From Ilyonectria destructans (taxonomy: Eukaryota; Ascomycota; Sordariomycetes; Hypocreales; Nectriaceae): 64,000 nucleotides of DNA. How positions within the stretch are numbered: position 1 is the first letter of the stretch; every line of letters begins with the position of its first letter. Positions 20,428-30,820 of this stretch are shown here, one piece after another. The notes below the pieces were generated by a model. It searched no databases. It was not told the origin of the DNA and saw only the letters and a program-made list of their open reading frames with translations. Both the position numbers and the translations under genes were made by a program. Where the stretch lies: the NCBI GenBank assembly GCA_020740775.1, contig JAHEWK010000004.1:2728001-2792000 (forward strand). Direction: 5' to 3'.

Positions 20428-23308
20428 ATGGCCATCATGGCTTCGCCTGCTCCAGACGCTCCCATGGTGGATCCCACGCCGCGCGACTCGGTGTCGGAGA
20501 AGGAGCAGAAACCTGAGGTCAACGGGTAAGTTCCCCCCTGGCTCTGTTGCGATTTGCACCCGCCTTTGCTGTGCGTTTGCGACCGCTGCATCCCCTCGCA
20601 TCTCCCCATCAGCAGATGCTGACCTGCTCGCTTTTGCAGCCATGCGACCCCTGTCGATTCGAAACACGAAACCGAAGAACCTACTGTGAATGGCGACAAG
20701 GACGACCATCCCGTCACAAACGGTGTTGCCAAAGACGTCGAGATGGAGAACAACGACGCCCAGAGCAAGCCTACCAACGAGACGACCAACGAGGATTCAA
20801 GTACTGCTGCCAAGACGGAGCCTAGCACCGAGTCGACACAGGCCGATGAGTCAAAACCCAAGACAGACGAACCCGCCCCTACATCTGAGGATGTTGAGAT
20901 GGCAGATGTGACACCCACAGAGGATAAATCCGTCGATGCCCCGGCGACTACCACAGAGGCCGTCGATATCCCCACGACTACTGCAGAGGAACCTGCCAAA
21001 GATACAGAAATGTCAGACAAGCCCAAGGTAAATGGTACAAGCGAGGCTCCCGCGTCATCCGACGACACCTCTGCACTGCCTACTTCTGAGGTTGACCTGC
21101 AACCTGCCAGCCTTTCGCAACTCGCCATCGAGACAACCGAGACGGATACTTCTGCCAAGCCATCCATCGAAGTGACCATGGAGGATGCACCCGCCACAGC
21201 AGAAGTTTCTATCTCTACCAAGATTGCGCGTGAGCGAGAGGACGACGCGACGGAGGAGCGTGCGCCCAAGCGTGCCAAGACGGAGCCGTCTGAAGACGAG
21301 CCTACTACCACCGTCATAGTTGCTTCGTCAGCTCCTGCTGAAGCGTCCTCGCAGCCGCTGGAGTCACCATTTACTAGGTTAGCCAAGTGGGATGACTCTA
21401 CGTTCATCAGCCAGAAGATTACGCCTCATCAGCGCCGCGAAATCCGCAAGGTGCTTGGAAGAATCAAGAAGACGAAGCAGGGTGGTCACTTCCGTGACTC
21501 CGTCCAGAAGCTCTGGCCGGGTCTCTGGGACAGCTATCTCGCTAAGATCGAGAAGCCAACCGATCTGTCCGAAATCGACCGCACCCTACGTGATCCTAGC
21601 GGTCTCTACGTCACGCTTGCGCACTTCAAGAAGGACCTAATCCTGATGTACGACAACACACTGGCCTTCAACGGCCCCCTTCACGATGTCACCCGTGCCG
21701 CCCAGGGCTCCATCGAAGCCATCTGGAGGGATGTCATCACCATCTCCCCTGAGGAGGACCCACCTAAGCCTAAGCCTGCACCCAAGCAGAAGGCTCCCCG
21801 CGAATCCCGCACTACTGCTCATGTTGAACCCGCTCCCGTCCGAAAGCAGTCCTCCGGCCCGGTCCCAAGCCCTGTCGTCGAGGCCCCCAAGCCAAGTCCC
21901 TTGGTCCAGAGCCAACCAGCCGATGTGCGACGAGCCTCTACGGCTATTGATGGGGACAGACCCAAGCGTACTGTGCGTGCCCCTAAGCCCAAGGATATCG
22001 ACTATACGACTAAGCCCTCACGAAAGAAGCTCAAGCCCGAACTGCAGTTCTCAGAGGAGGTGCTCACCGAGATGATGCATCCCAAGAACAAGCATATCAA
22101 CGGGTGGTTCATGGAGGCGGTTGACGCTGAAGGTCTCGGTATCCCCCACTACTACTCCATCATCAAGAAGCCCATGGACTTGGGGAAGGTGTCCCGCCTG
22201 TTGGCGAGCGGAGACATCATCAGCCTCAAGGACTTTGACAAGACTGTCCGGCTGATCTTCACCAACTGTTACGCCTTCAACGGATCTCCTGACCAGCTCA
22301 ACCCCGTGTCGCTTCTGGCCAAGGAACTCGAGGAATTTTATAATGCCCAGATGAAGGGCAAGGACTCATGGTTGGCCAAGCACGCCAAAGCCAACGCTCC
22401 TCCCCCTGCCTCCCATGCCAGCGATGAGGAAGAAGAGGAGGAGGAGTTTGAGGGTGAAGACGCCCCTGCCCCAAGTGTCGATTCGTCTAAGGAGGTTCGG
22501 GAAATCGAGGCTAAGCTGCGGGAGGAGAGCGAGAAACTCAACGACCTATTTACGGCAGACTCTCCCAATCAGAGCCTCATCATGGTCCAGCAAGGCATCG
22601 TCAAGATGGTTCAGGAGGCACTTCTCGCCGCCAAGCAGAAGCTCAGTGAATACCGCCAGAAGCACGAAAAGCCGGGCAAGAAGTCCAGCAAGCCAACCAA
22701 ACCCAAGCCCTCGAACAGCTCGGCACCGCGAAAGCCCACTGGCAATGCGGTGCCCAAAAAGTCCGGTGGCGCCAAGAAGGCGGCCACCAAGAAGAACCTG
22801 AGTGCTGCGGACAAGGATCAGATCGCAAACGCTATTAATGATCTCGAGTATCCGCACCTTGACCGTGCCATTGATATCATCAAGCGTGACACGGGCCAGG
22901 CTGTAAGTTTTTGTATGTGAAATGACGACCAGAAGGTGACTGACATGCTCGCAGGAGAACAATGATGGTGAACTCGAGTTGGATATTGATCAACTCAGTA
23001 ACGATGCCCTGCTTAAGCTGTGGGAGCTTTGTAAAAAGGTTCTTCCTGGATTCGGCAAAGACTCGACCGGACCCGTATCTTCGCCCGAGGTGACTCGCGG
23101 AGGCAATGCCAAGCAGCCCAAGAACGCGGCGAAGCCCAAGAAGAACAAGCCGATGAGCGCCCGTGAGCAGGAGGAGCGCATCGCTCAACTCCGGGGCCTC
23201 CGTGACCTCTACAGGCCGGGTCAGGATTCCGGTGATGGTCAGAACGTGACGCAGGCACCGACGCCGACGGCCGAGTCGAGTGACGACTCCGACTCGGAAG
23301 AGGAGTAG
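20428..23308 (+). CDS. bdf1: Double-bromodomain BET protein (Bdf1 type)
   Basis: A nuclear reader of acetylated histones of the BET family, linking acetylated chromatin to TFIID-dependent transcription. Three exons: 20428-20525, 20640-22902 and 22955-23308, joined through GTAAGT donors and CAG acceptors, give 904 residues. An acidic Thr/Glu-rich N-terminus contains a basic patch (KRAKTE). Bromodomain 1 lies at about 295-400 and ends with the NxxAFNG signature; bromodomain 2 at about 505-605 has HYYSIIKKPMDL and TNCYAFNG. An acidic block follows near 625, and the C-terminal NET domain spans about 775-860, crossing the second intron (DLEYPHLDRAIDII ... ELELDIDQLSNDALLKLW). The order BD1-BD2-NET is diagnostic. 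A second in-frame ATG at 20437 is an alternative start. The first bromodomain has a shortened, atypical ZA loop compared with the second. Confidence 0.95.
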
Positions 23309-24831
23309 AGCAGACCAGATGGTCGTTGGAACGAGTTGTATGAATTTGAGCATGGACCAGGGGAGTTGCTCGGCTGCGAATGGGAGCGTGATTCGCCATT
23401 ATACCCGGCCGCATGGCTACTCATATCTTGCTTGCTCTTGGCCATGTCGATGGCTGCTCGGGACTCGCCAAGAAGGCCGCATCGTCTTTGGAAGGGCCCT
23501 GCCAGCGTCAAGATGACGGATTTTAATAGTGTGCTGGCATCATCTTTTGGGCAACCAGCATTTCTTGGACCAGACATGATAGCAAGGTCCGTAGAGTCCA
23601 AACCGAACAAGAGGTTCTTTGGGCGCTGGTACGGAAAACCTCGGCAGCCCAAGGACGCTGCGTCGCGTTGGGGGAGGAAAGGCGCGAGGAGGACGATCGG
23701 GACTTTGCTTGGTCTTGTTTGCCAAAGGGCAACGGGAGGATTGCAGTAGGCGCCTCGGCCACTACACATAGGCAGTGTAGGATTAAATGTATACTAAGCT
23801 CTTCGCTTGCATACTGTCTCTTGACGTGACGTGACGTTGATGTAGGGTGCCTTTGTTGCGAAGATGAGTCCTGGTGGGATGACGATTGTCCGTGGTGGTG
23901 AATGCCCAGTAGTGAATGGCTGTTGACTATCCGGGTGTACCCTGAGTGGCGAGACTGTCAAACCCTGAGAGTAGCATCGATCAAGGTGAAACGTAGAGGC
24001 CAGGTCCCGACGACAGTGGCGCCATATTGGGAAGGATGTTGAGAGTTGTTGAAGGTTGCCTTGGAGGAGTTGTTGATGCGATGAGCTGATGACAGACGGC
24101 CTTGAATGAGGAAGGGAGGCAAGGGGAGAAGGGGTCAATATTGAGTGATTCAGCCAGTGGGGTGGTGGTTCATCGCAGCGAGGGCGAGCAAGGTGAAGGG
24201 ACCCTGAGGAAAGAGGCCCGAGGTCGGTCGTTGAAGACGAACTGGACTGTGGGAGATTGTCGATATCCCGCTCGACGCTGCTTTTGATGAGAGTAATGGT
24301 CGATACTGTCGGTGCATTCTTCTTTTCGCACTGAAGATTTCGCCCGGCCAGGGCGGATACAGAAGCGGGGGCGGTCAATCCAGCAGGCTCCCATCTGTGG
24401 AAGCACATGGTGGCTGCGGGGGGGGACGAAGAAGGTGGAATATAGCGAAGAAGGGAAAAAAGTCGTTGAGAATGAAATGATCGTACGGGACTCGACGGCT
24501 TCGTACGTAGTCTCTCGCAAGCTCCAAGGGCGAAAACGTGGCCAAAGGGAGGAGGGTTGACGGGCTGTTGGTGGGATTATGTGTGGGTTCTGGGAAAATC
24601 GGGAGAGGGATGGGGGTTGTGTGGGTGGTGGTTTTTCGGGGGCGACGGGCGGAGGGCGACTTTGCCTGGGAAGGTGCGGACAGGCCTACAGTGCCTATAG
24701 CGCCCAGCTGGCTTACCCTGCACTGCCCGTGGAAGATGAGTTACGCTGGCTGTACTTTGATACTTGGCATTGCAACTCTGGCTTTTGGCCTCTCACTTCC
24801 CTTCTCGTTCCTCCCTTCTCACTTGTTGCTT
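23309..24831. other. Convergent 3' region, no gene supported
   Basis: About 1.5 kb between the stops of bdf1 (plus) and the Nudix gene (minus). A 204-codon minus-strand frame at 23794-24408 has no recognisable domain and a Ser/Pro/His-rich composition, so I do not call it. Both 3' untranslated regions should lie here. Confidence 0.5.
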
Positions 24832-25832
24832 CTACGCTTCGCCAGCCGTCGCTACGGGAAGTCGTCTTCGCAGTCTCTGGCAGATGTCCACGTAGTCTTC
24901 CTCGTTCTCGGCCGTCACCTCGCCGTGCCGCACCATGAAATCGATCATGACCGAGCACACGTTGGGCTTGAACTCGCCCGCCAACATGCGCCACCTCACC
25001 TCGTCGCAGCTCATCAGCGTGAAGCTTTCCACCTCGTCGTCGCCCGGCGTCGGGACCACGTCCGCCGGCAGCTCCAGGTCGTACACGTAGAGCACCTCCG
25101 AGTGCACCAGTCCGCTCTGCGCCTTGCGCGTCGCCAGCGTCACGACGCCCACGGCCTTGATGCGCTCGAGGACTAGCGCTTCCGGCAGGCTTGCCTCCTC
25201 TGTGGACTCGGCCAGGATGCAGCCCAGCGGCGTGTCGGACGCCTTGATGCCGCCGGCGACGGTGCTGTCGAGTAGGCCCGGGTACGTGAACAGCGCCCGG
25301 CTCCGGCGCGCAACCCAGATCTGGGTGCTGCCGTCTAAAGCGCGCACGTAGCCCGTAAGGTGAGCGCCGCGGCCCGCGATGCCGAAGAGCGGAGCGGCGA
25401 ACCGCTCGATCTGGACGAACTCGCGGGCGCCGACGACGCGGAAGTACTCGCTGTGCGTCTGGTGCAGAATGGGGAACACGTCGCCGTCAATGGCGGCGTC
25501 CACGGCCTGCTGGAACTCCCCGTTGGCGTGCGCCGTGAGAGTGACTCCTGACGGCGGCGCGGCCAGCGTCACGGTGCGGCTGCTGTGGTCGATGGCGAAG
25601 GACGCCGGCCACGGCATGCGGGCAACGGTGTCGGGGAGGACGTAGCCATGGGGCCGAGGGTCGGGGGCGAGATACAGGCGATAGTACGGGTGGCAGTCTG
25701 TCTCAAAGTTCAAGGGGACGCTGTTGGGTCGACGCGGTGAGACTTGCCGTGATGAACAGGAACTATGGCAACTTACTTATCAACGAGGTTGATGAGGTCC
25801 AGCAGCGTGCGGGGTGACGATGAGGCGGCCAT
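24832..25832 (-). CDS. Nudix hydrolase with N-terminal DUF4743-like domain (thiamine pyrophosphokinase-related family)
   Basis: A cytosolic-type Nudix hydrolase. Two exons, 25777-25832 and 24832-25720 on the minus strand, separated by a 56-bp intron (GTAAGT...CAACAG), give 314 residues. The N-terminal part (about 1-140) matches the domain that precedes Nudix in fungal and plant proteins annotated as thiamin pyrophosphokinase-related. The Nudix box lies at about 175-197 (GGIKASD...AESTEEASL), with glutamates at 190, 193 and 194 as likely metal ligands; the usual Arg of the REUxEE core is replaced. Members of this group (yeast YJR142W, plant TPK3-like) have been described as removing damaged, oxidised thiamine diphosphate forms; that role is inferred here. 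It diverges from the beta-lactamase-fold gene over a 576-bp promoter. Confidence 0.88.
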
Positions 25833-26408
25833 GGTGGGGCGGATGAACTTGAAGTGCGGATTCAGGTAAGATTGTGAATTGAGTCTCCGTCAGTTAACTC
25901 AACGTGAGCTCTTGGCAGGACTATTCCTCAACTGAGGGAGGTTGTCGTTGGCAAAGTCGTCAAACCCCACGCCGCGAGCCAGTATCCGAGTTTAGCTTAA
26001 CAGCTCAGTTAAGCCTGAGTCACCCGCATTGCATGGAGCTAAGCCTGGATAGACTGCATGTGGAGGGACGGATTCCAAGAATGGCGCCAATCGAATAAGG
26101 ATCGACAGATACGGGAGCCAACCGTAAGCCTCAGCGGCCGATATTACATGGAACGCAAGTGTAACCCGAGCTGAGTGAGCCTCGTCATCATTGGGGGAAG
26201 AGAGAGGGGAAGCAGCCTTGCTTGTCGCACTTTCGACCTCCGCTTTGTGAGATTTGGGGACCAACTTGACCAAGGAAGGTCTTGTTGAAGCACAATACAT
26301 CACGCTCCATATCATTCATGAACACTTTGGGGTCATATAATTCCGCACGTCTCGATTCCTTCTCCTCTACTATTGCCCCAACCCTTCCTGACTAATTGTC
26401 CCCCAGCA
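25833..26408. promoter_or_regulatory. Divergent promoter, with palindrome and TGAGTCA site
   Basis: Shared upstream region of the Nudix gene and the beta-lactamase-fold gene. A perfect 7-bp inverted repeat, GCTTAAC (25995-26001) and GTTAAGC (26008-26014) with a 6-bp spacer, is followed directly by TGAGTCA (26016-26022), the core of Gcn4/Cpc1 and Yap/AP-1 sites. A smaller palindrome, CCTCA-AC-TGAGG, lies near 25925. Confidence 0.45.
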
Positions 26409-27744
26409 ATGGACAAGCTCAACACCATCCTCCAAGGGCACGTTGCTCAAGGAGACGACACGTCCAACAAGCTCCTTGGGGCTTCCTTCATAGCAGTCAA
26501 CTCCACAGGTTCGTTAACCCGAGTTCTCGCCCGACCTCTACGCTAACATTCAGCCGAATAGGCGTCGTCTACTCTGGTGCTGCAGGCCGCATCGACTTTG
26601 ACACCGGCTCGAAACTGTTCCAGACTGATTCCTTCAGCTGGGCTGCGTCCTTGACCAAGATTGTTACTACTACCAGCCTCATGCAAATTATTGAGCGCGG
26701 CCTCATTGGACTAGACGACGATGTGCGGCCGCTTGTTCCTGAGCTGGCTGCCATGCAGATTCTCCGCGGCTTTAATGCCGACGATAAACCCATTCTAGAA
26801 GACAACGCCAGGCCCATCACCCTCCGGTAGGTAGTTCACCAACTGTTCAATAAAACACCACTGACCTCTTAGGATCCTCCTCACCCACACTCTCGGCCTG
26901 GCTTACGACATTATCGACCCAGACCTCGTCAAATGGTCCAAATACATGGGCCGCACAGCCACCAACCTCGACTGGAGCCGCGATGGCTTCAACACGCCCC
27001 TCAAATTTGCCCCCGGCGAGGGATGGTTATACGGCGCCGCGATGGACTGGGCCGGCCAGGTGCTTGAAAAGATCACAGGCCGCACACTGAGCGAGTACAC
27101 GCAGGAATACATCCTTGACCCCCTGGACATGAAAGACACCGGCTTCTGGCCTGGGAAACTTCCCCAGACGGAAGACCGTACTGTAGCATGCACATACCGT
27201 GAGGGCGAGAAGTTGAAACCGGGTCCTCTTCCTGTGCCCAAGGAGCACGAGATGGAGAGTGGCGGCGCAGGCATCTTCTCGACAGCGCACGACTATGGGC
27301 TCTTCATGTGCGGGCTGCTGCAGGGAAAACTCGTCAGCGAGGCCACGCTGCAAACCATGTTTACGCCGCAGCTCAACGACATCCAGAGCACCATGCTCGA
27401 GACGATCGCATACAGCCACGGCGGCCGGGACGCACTTGTGCCGGAGTTCCCCGTCGGTCTGAAGCTCAACCACGGCCTCGGCGGCGTCATGAACGTCGAG
27501 GACGTGCCGGGGAAGCGCCGCAGGGGGAGCCTCATGTGGAGCGGCATGTGTAATAGCCGCTGGGTAAGAGAGACGACGCTCAGGGGATACGGACGGGTTG
27601 GCTAACGTGTTGCAGTGGATCGATCGGGAGACGGGTGTTGCGGGCGTCTTGATTGTCAACGTGCAGCCGCATGGTGATCCGGTCGTCAAGAGCTTGTACA
27701 ACGAGCTCGAGCGGGCAGTCTACGACGTCGTCGGGAAACAGTAG
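26409..27744 (+). CDS. Beta-lactamase-fold serine hydrolase (EstB/class C type)
   Basis: A member of the serine beta-lactamase/penicillin-binding-protein-like family, which in fungi covers esterases, D-amino-peptidase-like enzymes and acyltransferases such as LovD. Four exons, 26409-26508, 26562-26826, 26873-27563 and 27616-27744, keep frame through every junction and give 394 residues. The nucleophile motif SxxK is SLTK at 63-66; the second catalytic element is likely Tyr175 in the segment GEGWLYGAAMDWAGQVLEK. The motif WWIDRETGVAG near the C-terminus is typical of this family and is restored exactly by the last splice. No signal peptide is visible, so a cytosolic enzyme is likely. Substrate cannot be told from sequence. 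Its stop lies 24 bp from the stop of the convergent SET gene. Confidence 0.9.
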
Positions 27745-27768
27745 CGGGTTCCCGCAGGTGTAACAATA

Positions 27769-29169
27769 TCATTGCTCCTCCTCCCCCTGTCCAAACAGCC
27801 CGTCCGCGTCCATGGCCTCCAGCGTGTTTTCCAGTACCCGTCTACACCGCGCCCGATAGTCCAGCGCCAGCTGCTGGTTACGCGTAAGATCTCCGCCGCC
27901 CACGACCTCTACGTCCGTCTCGTCCAGCCGCTCCAGCTCCTGCATCACCTTGTGCTGAATGATGGCTGCCGTCTGTTGTAGGTACATGGTGCCTTGCTCG
28001 CTCACCCTGCCGGCGAAGAAGGCGTCTCGCCGGGCCTGCTCCGCCGCGTCGCCCTGCAGCCCGGCGTTGACGGGGACGAGCTGCGGGTGTTGCTCGGGCG
28101 GCGCGAGCGTGCAGAAGATGTCCCACACCATGTCGGTCTGCACGTGCTGGAAAGCTCCGAGCACAGTGGCCGACTCGCTGAGCTGGACGGCCTGCTTCGT
28201 GCGCGCGAGCAGCGAGCTGGCGTGGCGGATGGGCCGCAGCGAGATGTAGTACTCCTCGGTGGCTGTAGCCGAGGCGGCCTGCCGCTTCCGCACGTGCACG
28301 TAGTCGTTATGTAGGGCTTCTGTCTCGGGAAGCATGAAGCCGTAGCCCAGGAGCAGCTCGGCGTTGGTCTTCATGCTGTAGTTGTTGAAGACTTGCTCGC
28401 CGGATCGATACGCCCTCGCCACCCGGAGATCGCAGCTCGCCCGGCCCTCGTCAAGCTCCCACCGGACCTCCTCTGTCATGTCGTGGTTTCCTACGTCAAA
28501 GAGCGGAAGTAGGACGGAAAAGTCGTCCTGGCCAACACCTGCGGGCAGCGTTTCGCAGTCCGTGGCCGACAGGACGAGACTGGGGCGGAAGCTGCGGCTG
28601 GAGAATATGCTATAGGCCCATTGATAGAGCGGCAGTGACAATTGAGAGGCCAAACTCGGCTGCCATCCATCCGCGGCGAGGAGTTTCTGCGCGGCCTTGA
28701 ATTCGCGCTTGACGTTGGAGCGAGTCTGTCCAACGCCGACTTCGACGTTGGTCCCGTCCAGCAGCTCGGCTTCATCCGCGGGCCAGAACGGCGGGAGAGC
28801 CCAGGAGGCGACGTGATCCGGCTGCGGGAGAGCGCGGATATACGGCGCCCAGAAGGACTCGTCACCCAGGAGGAATTGCGCAACCAGCACGAAGCGGCCG
28901 ACGACATGCGGCGGGGTTTGCTCCAGGAAGCTCGCGGGGAACGGCGTGTGGTTATCTCGTCCAGGTAAGGCGTTGAGGTACGACAGCGTGATAGCGGTCG
29001 GTAGGCTGACTATGGGCTCGAAGGCCTTGGTGCCCGTCTCGGCGTCGGGACTCACGCGGAACGAGAGGCCGGTTTGCGCGTCGTGGTACACTTGCACTGA
29101 GGGGTGGAGGCGTGCGCCGTGCGAGGTGGCCCAGGCGACCAGCGCCGAGGTGTGCTGAGACGCAGCCAT
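27769..29169 (-). CDS. SET-domain protein lysine methyltransferase (SETD3/Rubisco-LSMT-like class)
   Basis: A single-exon protein of 466 residues from the ATG at 29169. An upstream in-frame ATG at 29283 would add 38 Thr/His-rich residues and looks like leader sequence. The split SET domain covers roughly residues 40-280: TGLSFRV at the start, an insert of helices, then LFDVGNHD (about 223-230) and FNNYSMKTNAELLLGYGF (261-278), which match the NH and NY-xKxNxELL-xYGF signatures of SETD3/RMS1/Rkm-type SET enzymes. These use S-adenosylmethionine to methylate non-histone proteins such as ribosomal proteins. The C-terminal 190 residues are helical and correspond to the Rubisco-LSMT substrate-binding region. 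The substrate is unknown. It converges on the beta-lactamase-fold gene with almost no space between the stops. Confidence 0.88.
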   Translation of the reverse strand: MAASQHTSALVAWATSHGARLHPSVQVYHDAQTGLSFRVSPDAETGTKAFEPIVSLPTAITLSYLNALPGRDNHTPFPASFLEQTPPHVVGRFVLVAQFLLGDESFWAPYIRALPQPDHVASWALPPFWPADEAELLDGTNVEVGVGQTRSNVKREFKAAQKLLAADGWQPSLASQLSLPLYQWAYSIFSSRSFRPSLVLSATDCETLPAGVGQDDFSVLLPLFDVGNHDMTEEVRWELDEGRASCDLRVARAYRSGEQVFNNYSMKTNAELLLGYGFMLPETEALHNDYVHVRKRQAASATATEEYYISLRPIRHASSLLARTKQAVQLSESATVLGAFQHVQTDMVWDIFCTLAPPEQHPQLVPVNAGLQGDAAEQARRDAFFAGRVSEQGTMYLQQTAAIIQHKVMQELERLDETDVEVVGGGDLTRNQQLALDYRARCRRVLENTLEAMDADGLFGQGEEEQ

Positions 29170-29654
29170 TGAGATATTTGCGGCCCTCGTTGTTCCTCTC
29201 GCGGTTGGTCTTTGCGTTGTGGTTGCGAGTTGAGGGAGTGAGTCGTGATGTATAGTTGGCGAAATGGTGGGGTTGTGATGCATGAGAAAAATCCTAGTTG
29301 GCGGGCGGGTTCACCGTGAGTATAGAATTCCTGGGCTCAGAGGGCTAAACAATGATTGGGTCAGCCAAGACGCAGCACTCTCAATAATACACCACAAGTC
29401 AGCACGAAGTGTTTGTTGAGTCGACATCTTTATTCCGTCTATTCATTTATCCTGTAGCTATGACGTCCATGTCATGTTGCCGTGTCATGACGTCGCAAGC
29501 CTCACGTGACAAGAATTGCCAGTTCTAAGCCGGCACCACTCCATGTAGCCCATCATGAGTCTCACTTGTTTCGATCAGATCTCCCAGACCTTCTGTCGGA
29601 CATCTTAGGCTTATCAGACTCGTCACCCTTTTTGTCGGATTTCTCGGCCTTCTT
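29170..29654. other. Intergenic; contains the out-of-use tail frame of the neighbouring small gene
   Basis: Promoter and leader of the SET gene plus the 3' end of the small gene to the right. Positions 29562-29654 (minus) continue the reading frame of that gene past its TAG stop for 30 sense codons rich in Lys, Asp, Ser and Arg, ending in TGA at 29562-29564. Confidence 0.55.
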
Positions 29655-30169
29655 CTAAGGCTTCCTGTCGGCATTCCTCTCCCGTCTCTTCCCATCCTGC
29701 TTCGAAGACGCCGGCTCTGGGTCGAGGTCACGATCAGGGGATAACCAATTTTCAGTGATGAAAAGCTTCGTCACCGCCTCCGCAGCGTAGATATAAAACT
29801 GGCGCTGGTCACGGGTCAACGCAAACAACGGAATGATAAGCTCCAGCTGGTGCAACTCCATGAGCAAGCACACCAACCGCAGGAGCGCGGGGCGACCCTC
29901 GTCCTTCAACCCATCATCTAGTTCCCCCACGAATGCGTCGACGGCGTCATGGGTCTTGTCCCGGAATTCCCGCGACTTGTAGTCTTCCGGCATTCGCTCG
30001 CCTGCGCGGGGTTATTAGACAGTTGTAGACAGAGGAGGTTCAGAGGAGAGGACGTACGGCCGGGCCAGCGGACAAAGGGGAGCTTGGTATTGATGAAGAC
30101 GTTGTGGCAATCCGCGTCGAAGATCCTGTCCGTGACGAGATGGCCTGGGCGGAATTTAACAGCGTCCAT
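29655..30169 (-). CDS. Small protein of unknown function, 152 aa, tail probably cut short by TAG
   Basis: I do not recognise this protein. Two exons, 30058-30169 and 29655-30001, with a 56-bp intron (GTACGT...GCGCAG), give 152 residues. The middle is helical and Leu-rich (LLRLVCLLMELHQLELIIPLFALT) and is followed by a charged tail with KRRERNADRKP just before the stop. The frame remains open for 30 further codons of matching K/D/S/R composition after the TAG at 29655-29657, so the ancestral protein may have been about 183 residues. A CAG-to-TAG change would explain this. An Hsp70-like gene lies upstream on the same strand. The splice model and the frame are convincing, the function is unknown. 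Confidence 0.65.
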
Positions 30170-30820
30170 TGTTGCGGATGTTATTGGTTGATGTTGAGGT
30201 TGAGGTTGAGAGTGTAGGCTTGAAGTTATCGTTGAAGTTATTGGCTGGTGAGTCTGTCTTCAAACCTAGTTATACCCAGAGGCACTGGTTGAACTGTTTC
30301 CGATCCAGTTGACCTGGATACAACCAGCTCAACATACTTGAGTGACTGCGTGCCAACGCCCAGGACACGGTGTTTGTTCCCAGCCCGTTCAACCCTCCCG
30401 CCGTCAAACCCCACAAAGTTGTACAAAGAAGAATAGGGCGGGTCAATGCACATAATGAAGTGCTATATCCTCAATCACTAGAGCTCAGGAACTAACCCTG
30501 AATACCGCACAACGACCTCTCGAAATCCTGATCGACCTCGCGGATTCGGATCGGGTAGCAGTACAAAGCAACAACCTGTCACCACTCAGTCAAACGCCTT
30601 ATCTTTTGTTCAGTGATATTTGGAAAAGTTATGTATTAGCCATGTTCCAACAACGCAGCAGTCCTCCTCTTTGGCAATGCCGCAACGGGCACATCTTCGC
30701 ATCACAAACACATTCACCATTCAGGTCAAAACAATTCTGTAATTTTCGCTCGAGATGGCTCTCAGCCGTTTATCCAAGACTACCATCAAATCCGATGTAA
30801 ATACCCCGCTCCAAGCTATT
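30170..30820. other. Intergenic, no gene seen
   Basis: About 650 bp between two minus-strand genes. It contains the promoter of the small 152-residue gene and the 3' region of the Hsp70-like gene. The C-terminal tail of the latter ends at 30821. No further frame looks coding. Confidence 0.6.

Noticed and set aside
20277..21407. 376-codon minus-strand open frame
   Set aside because: It is the antisense of the bdf1 N-terminal region; its Ser/Val-rich translation is the mirror of an acidic Thr/Glu-rich coding sequence.
23794..24408. 204-codon minus-strand open frame between bdf1 and the Nudix gene
   Set aside because: No domain, no clear start context, and Ser/Pro/His-rich composition; it lies where two 3' untranslated regions are expected.
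29170..29283. 38-residue N-terminal extension of the SET protein
   Set aside because: The extension is Thr/His/Pro-rich leader-like sequence and the ATG at 29169 begins the family-like MAASQHTSALVAW segment.
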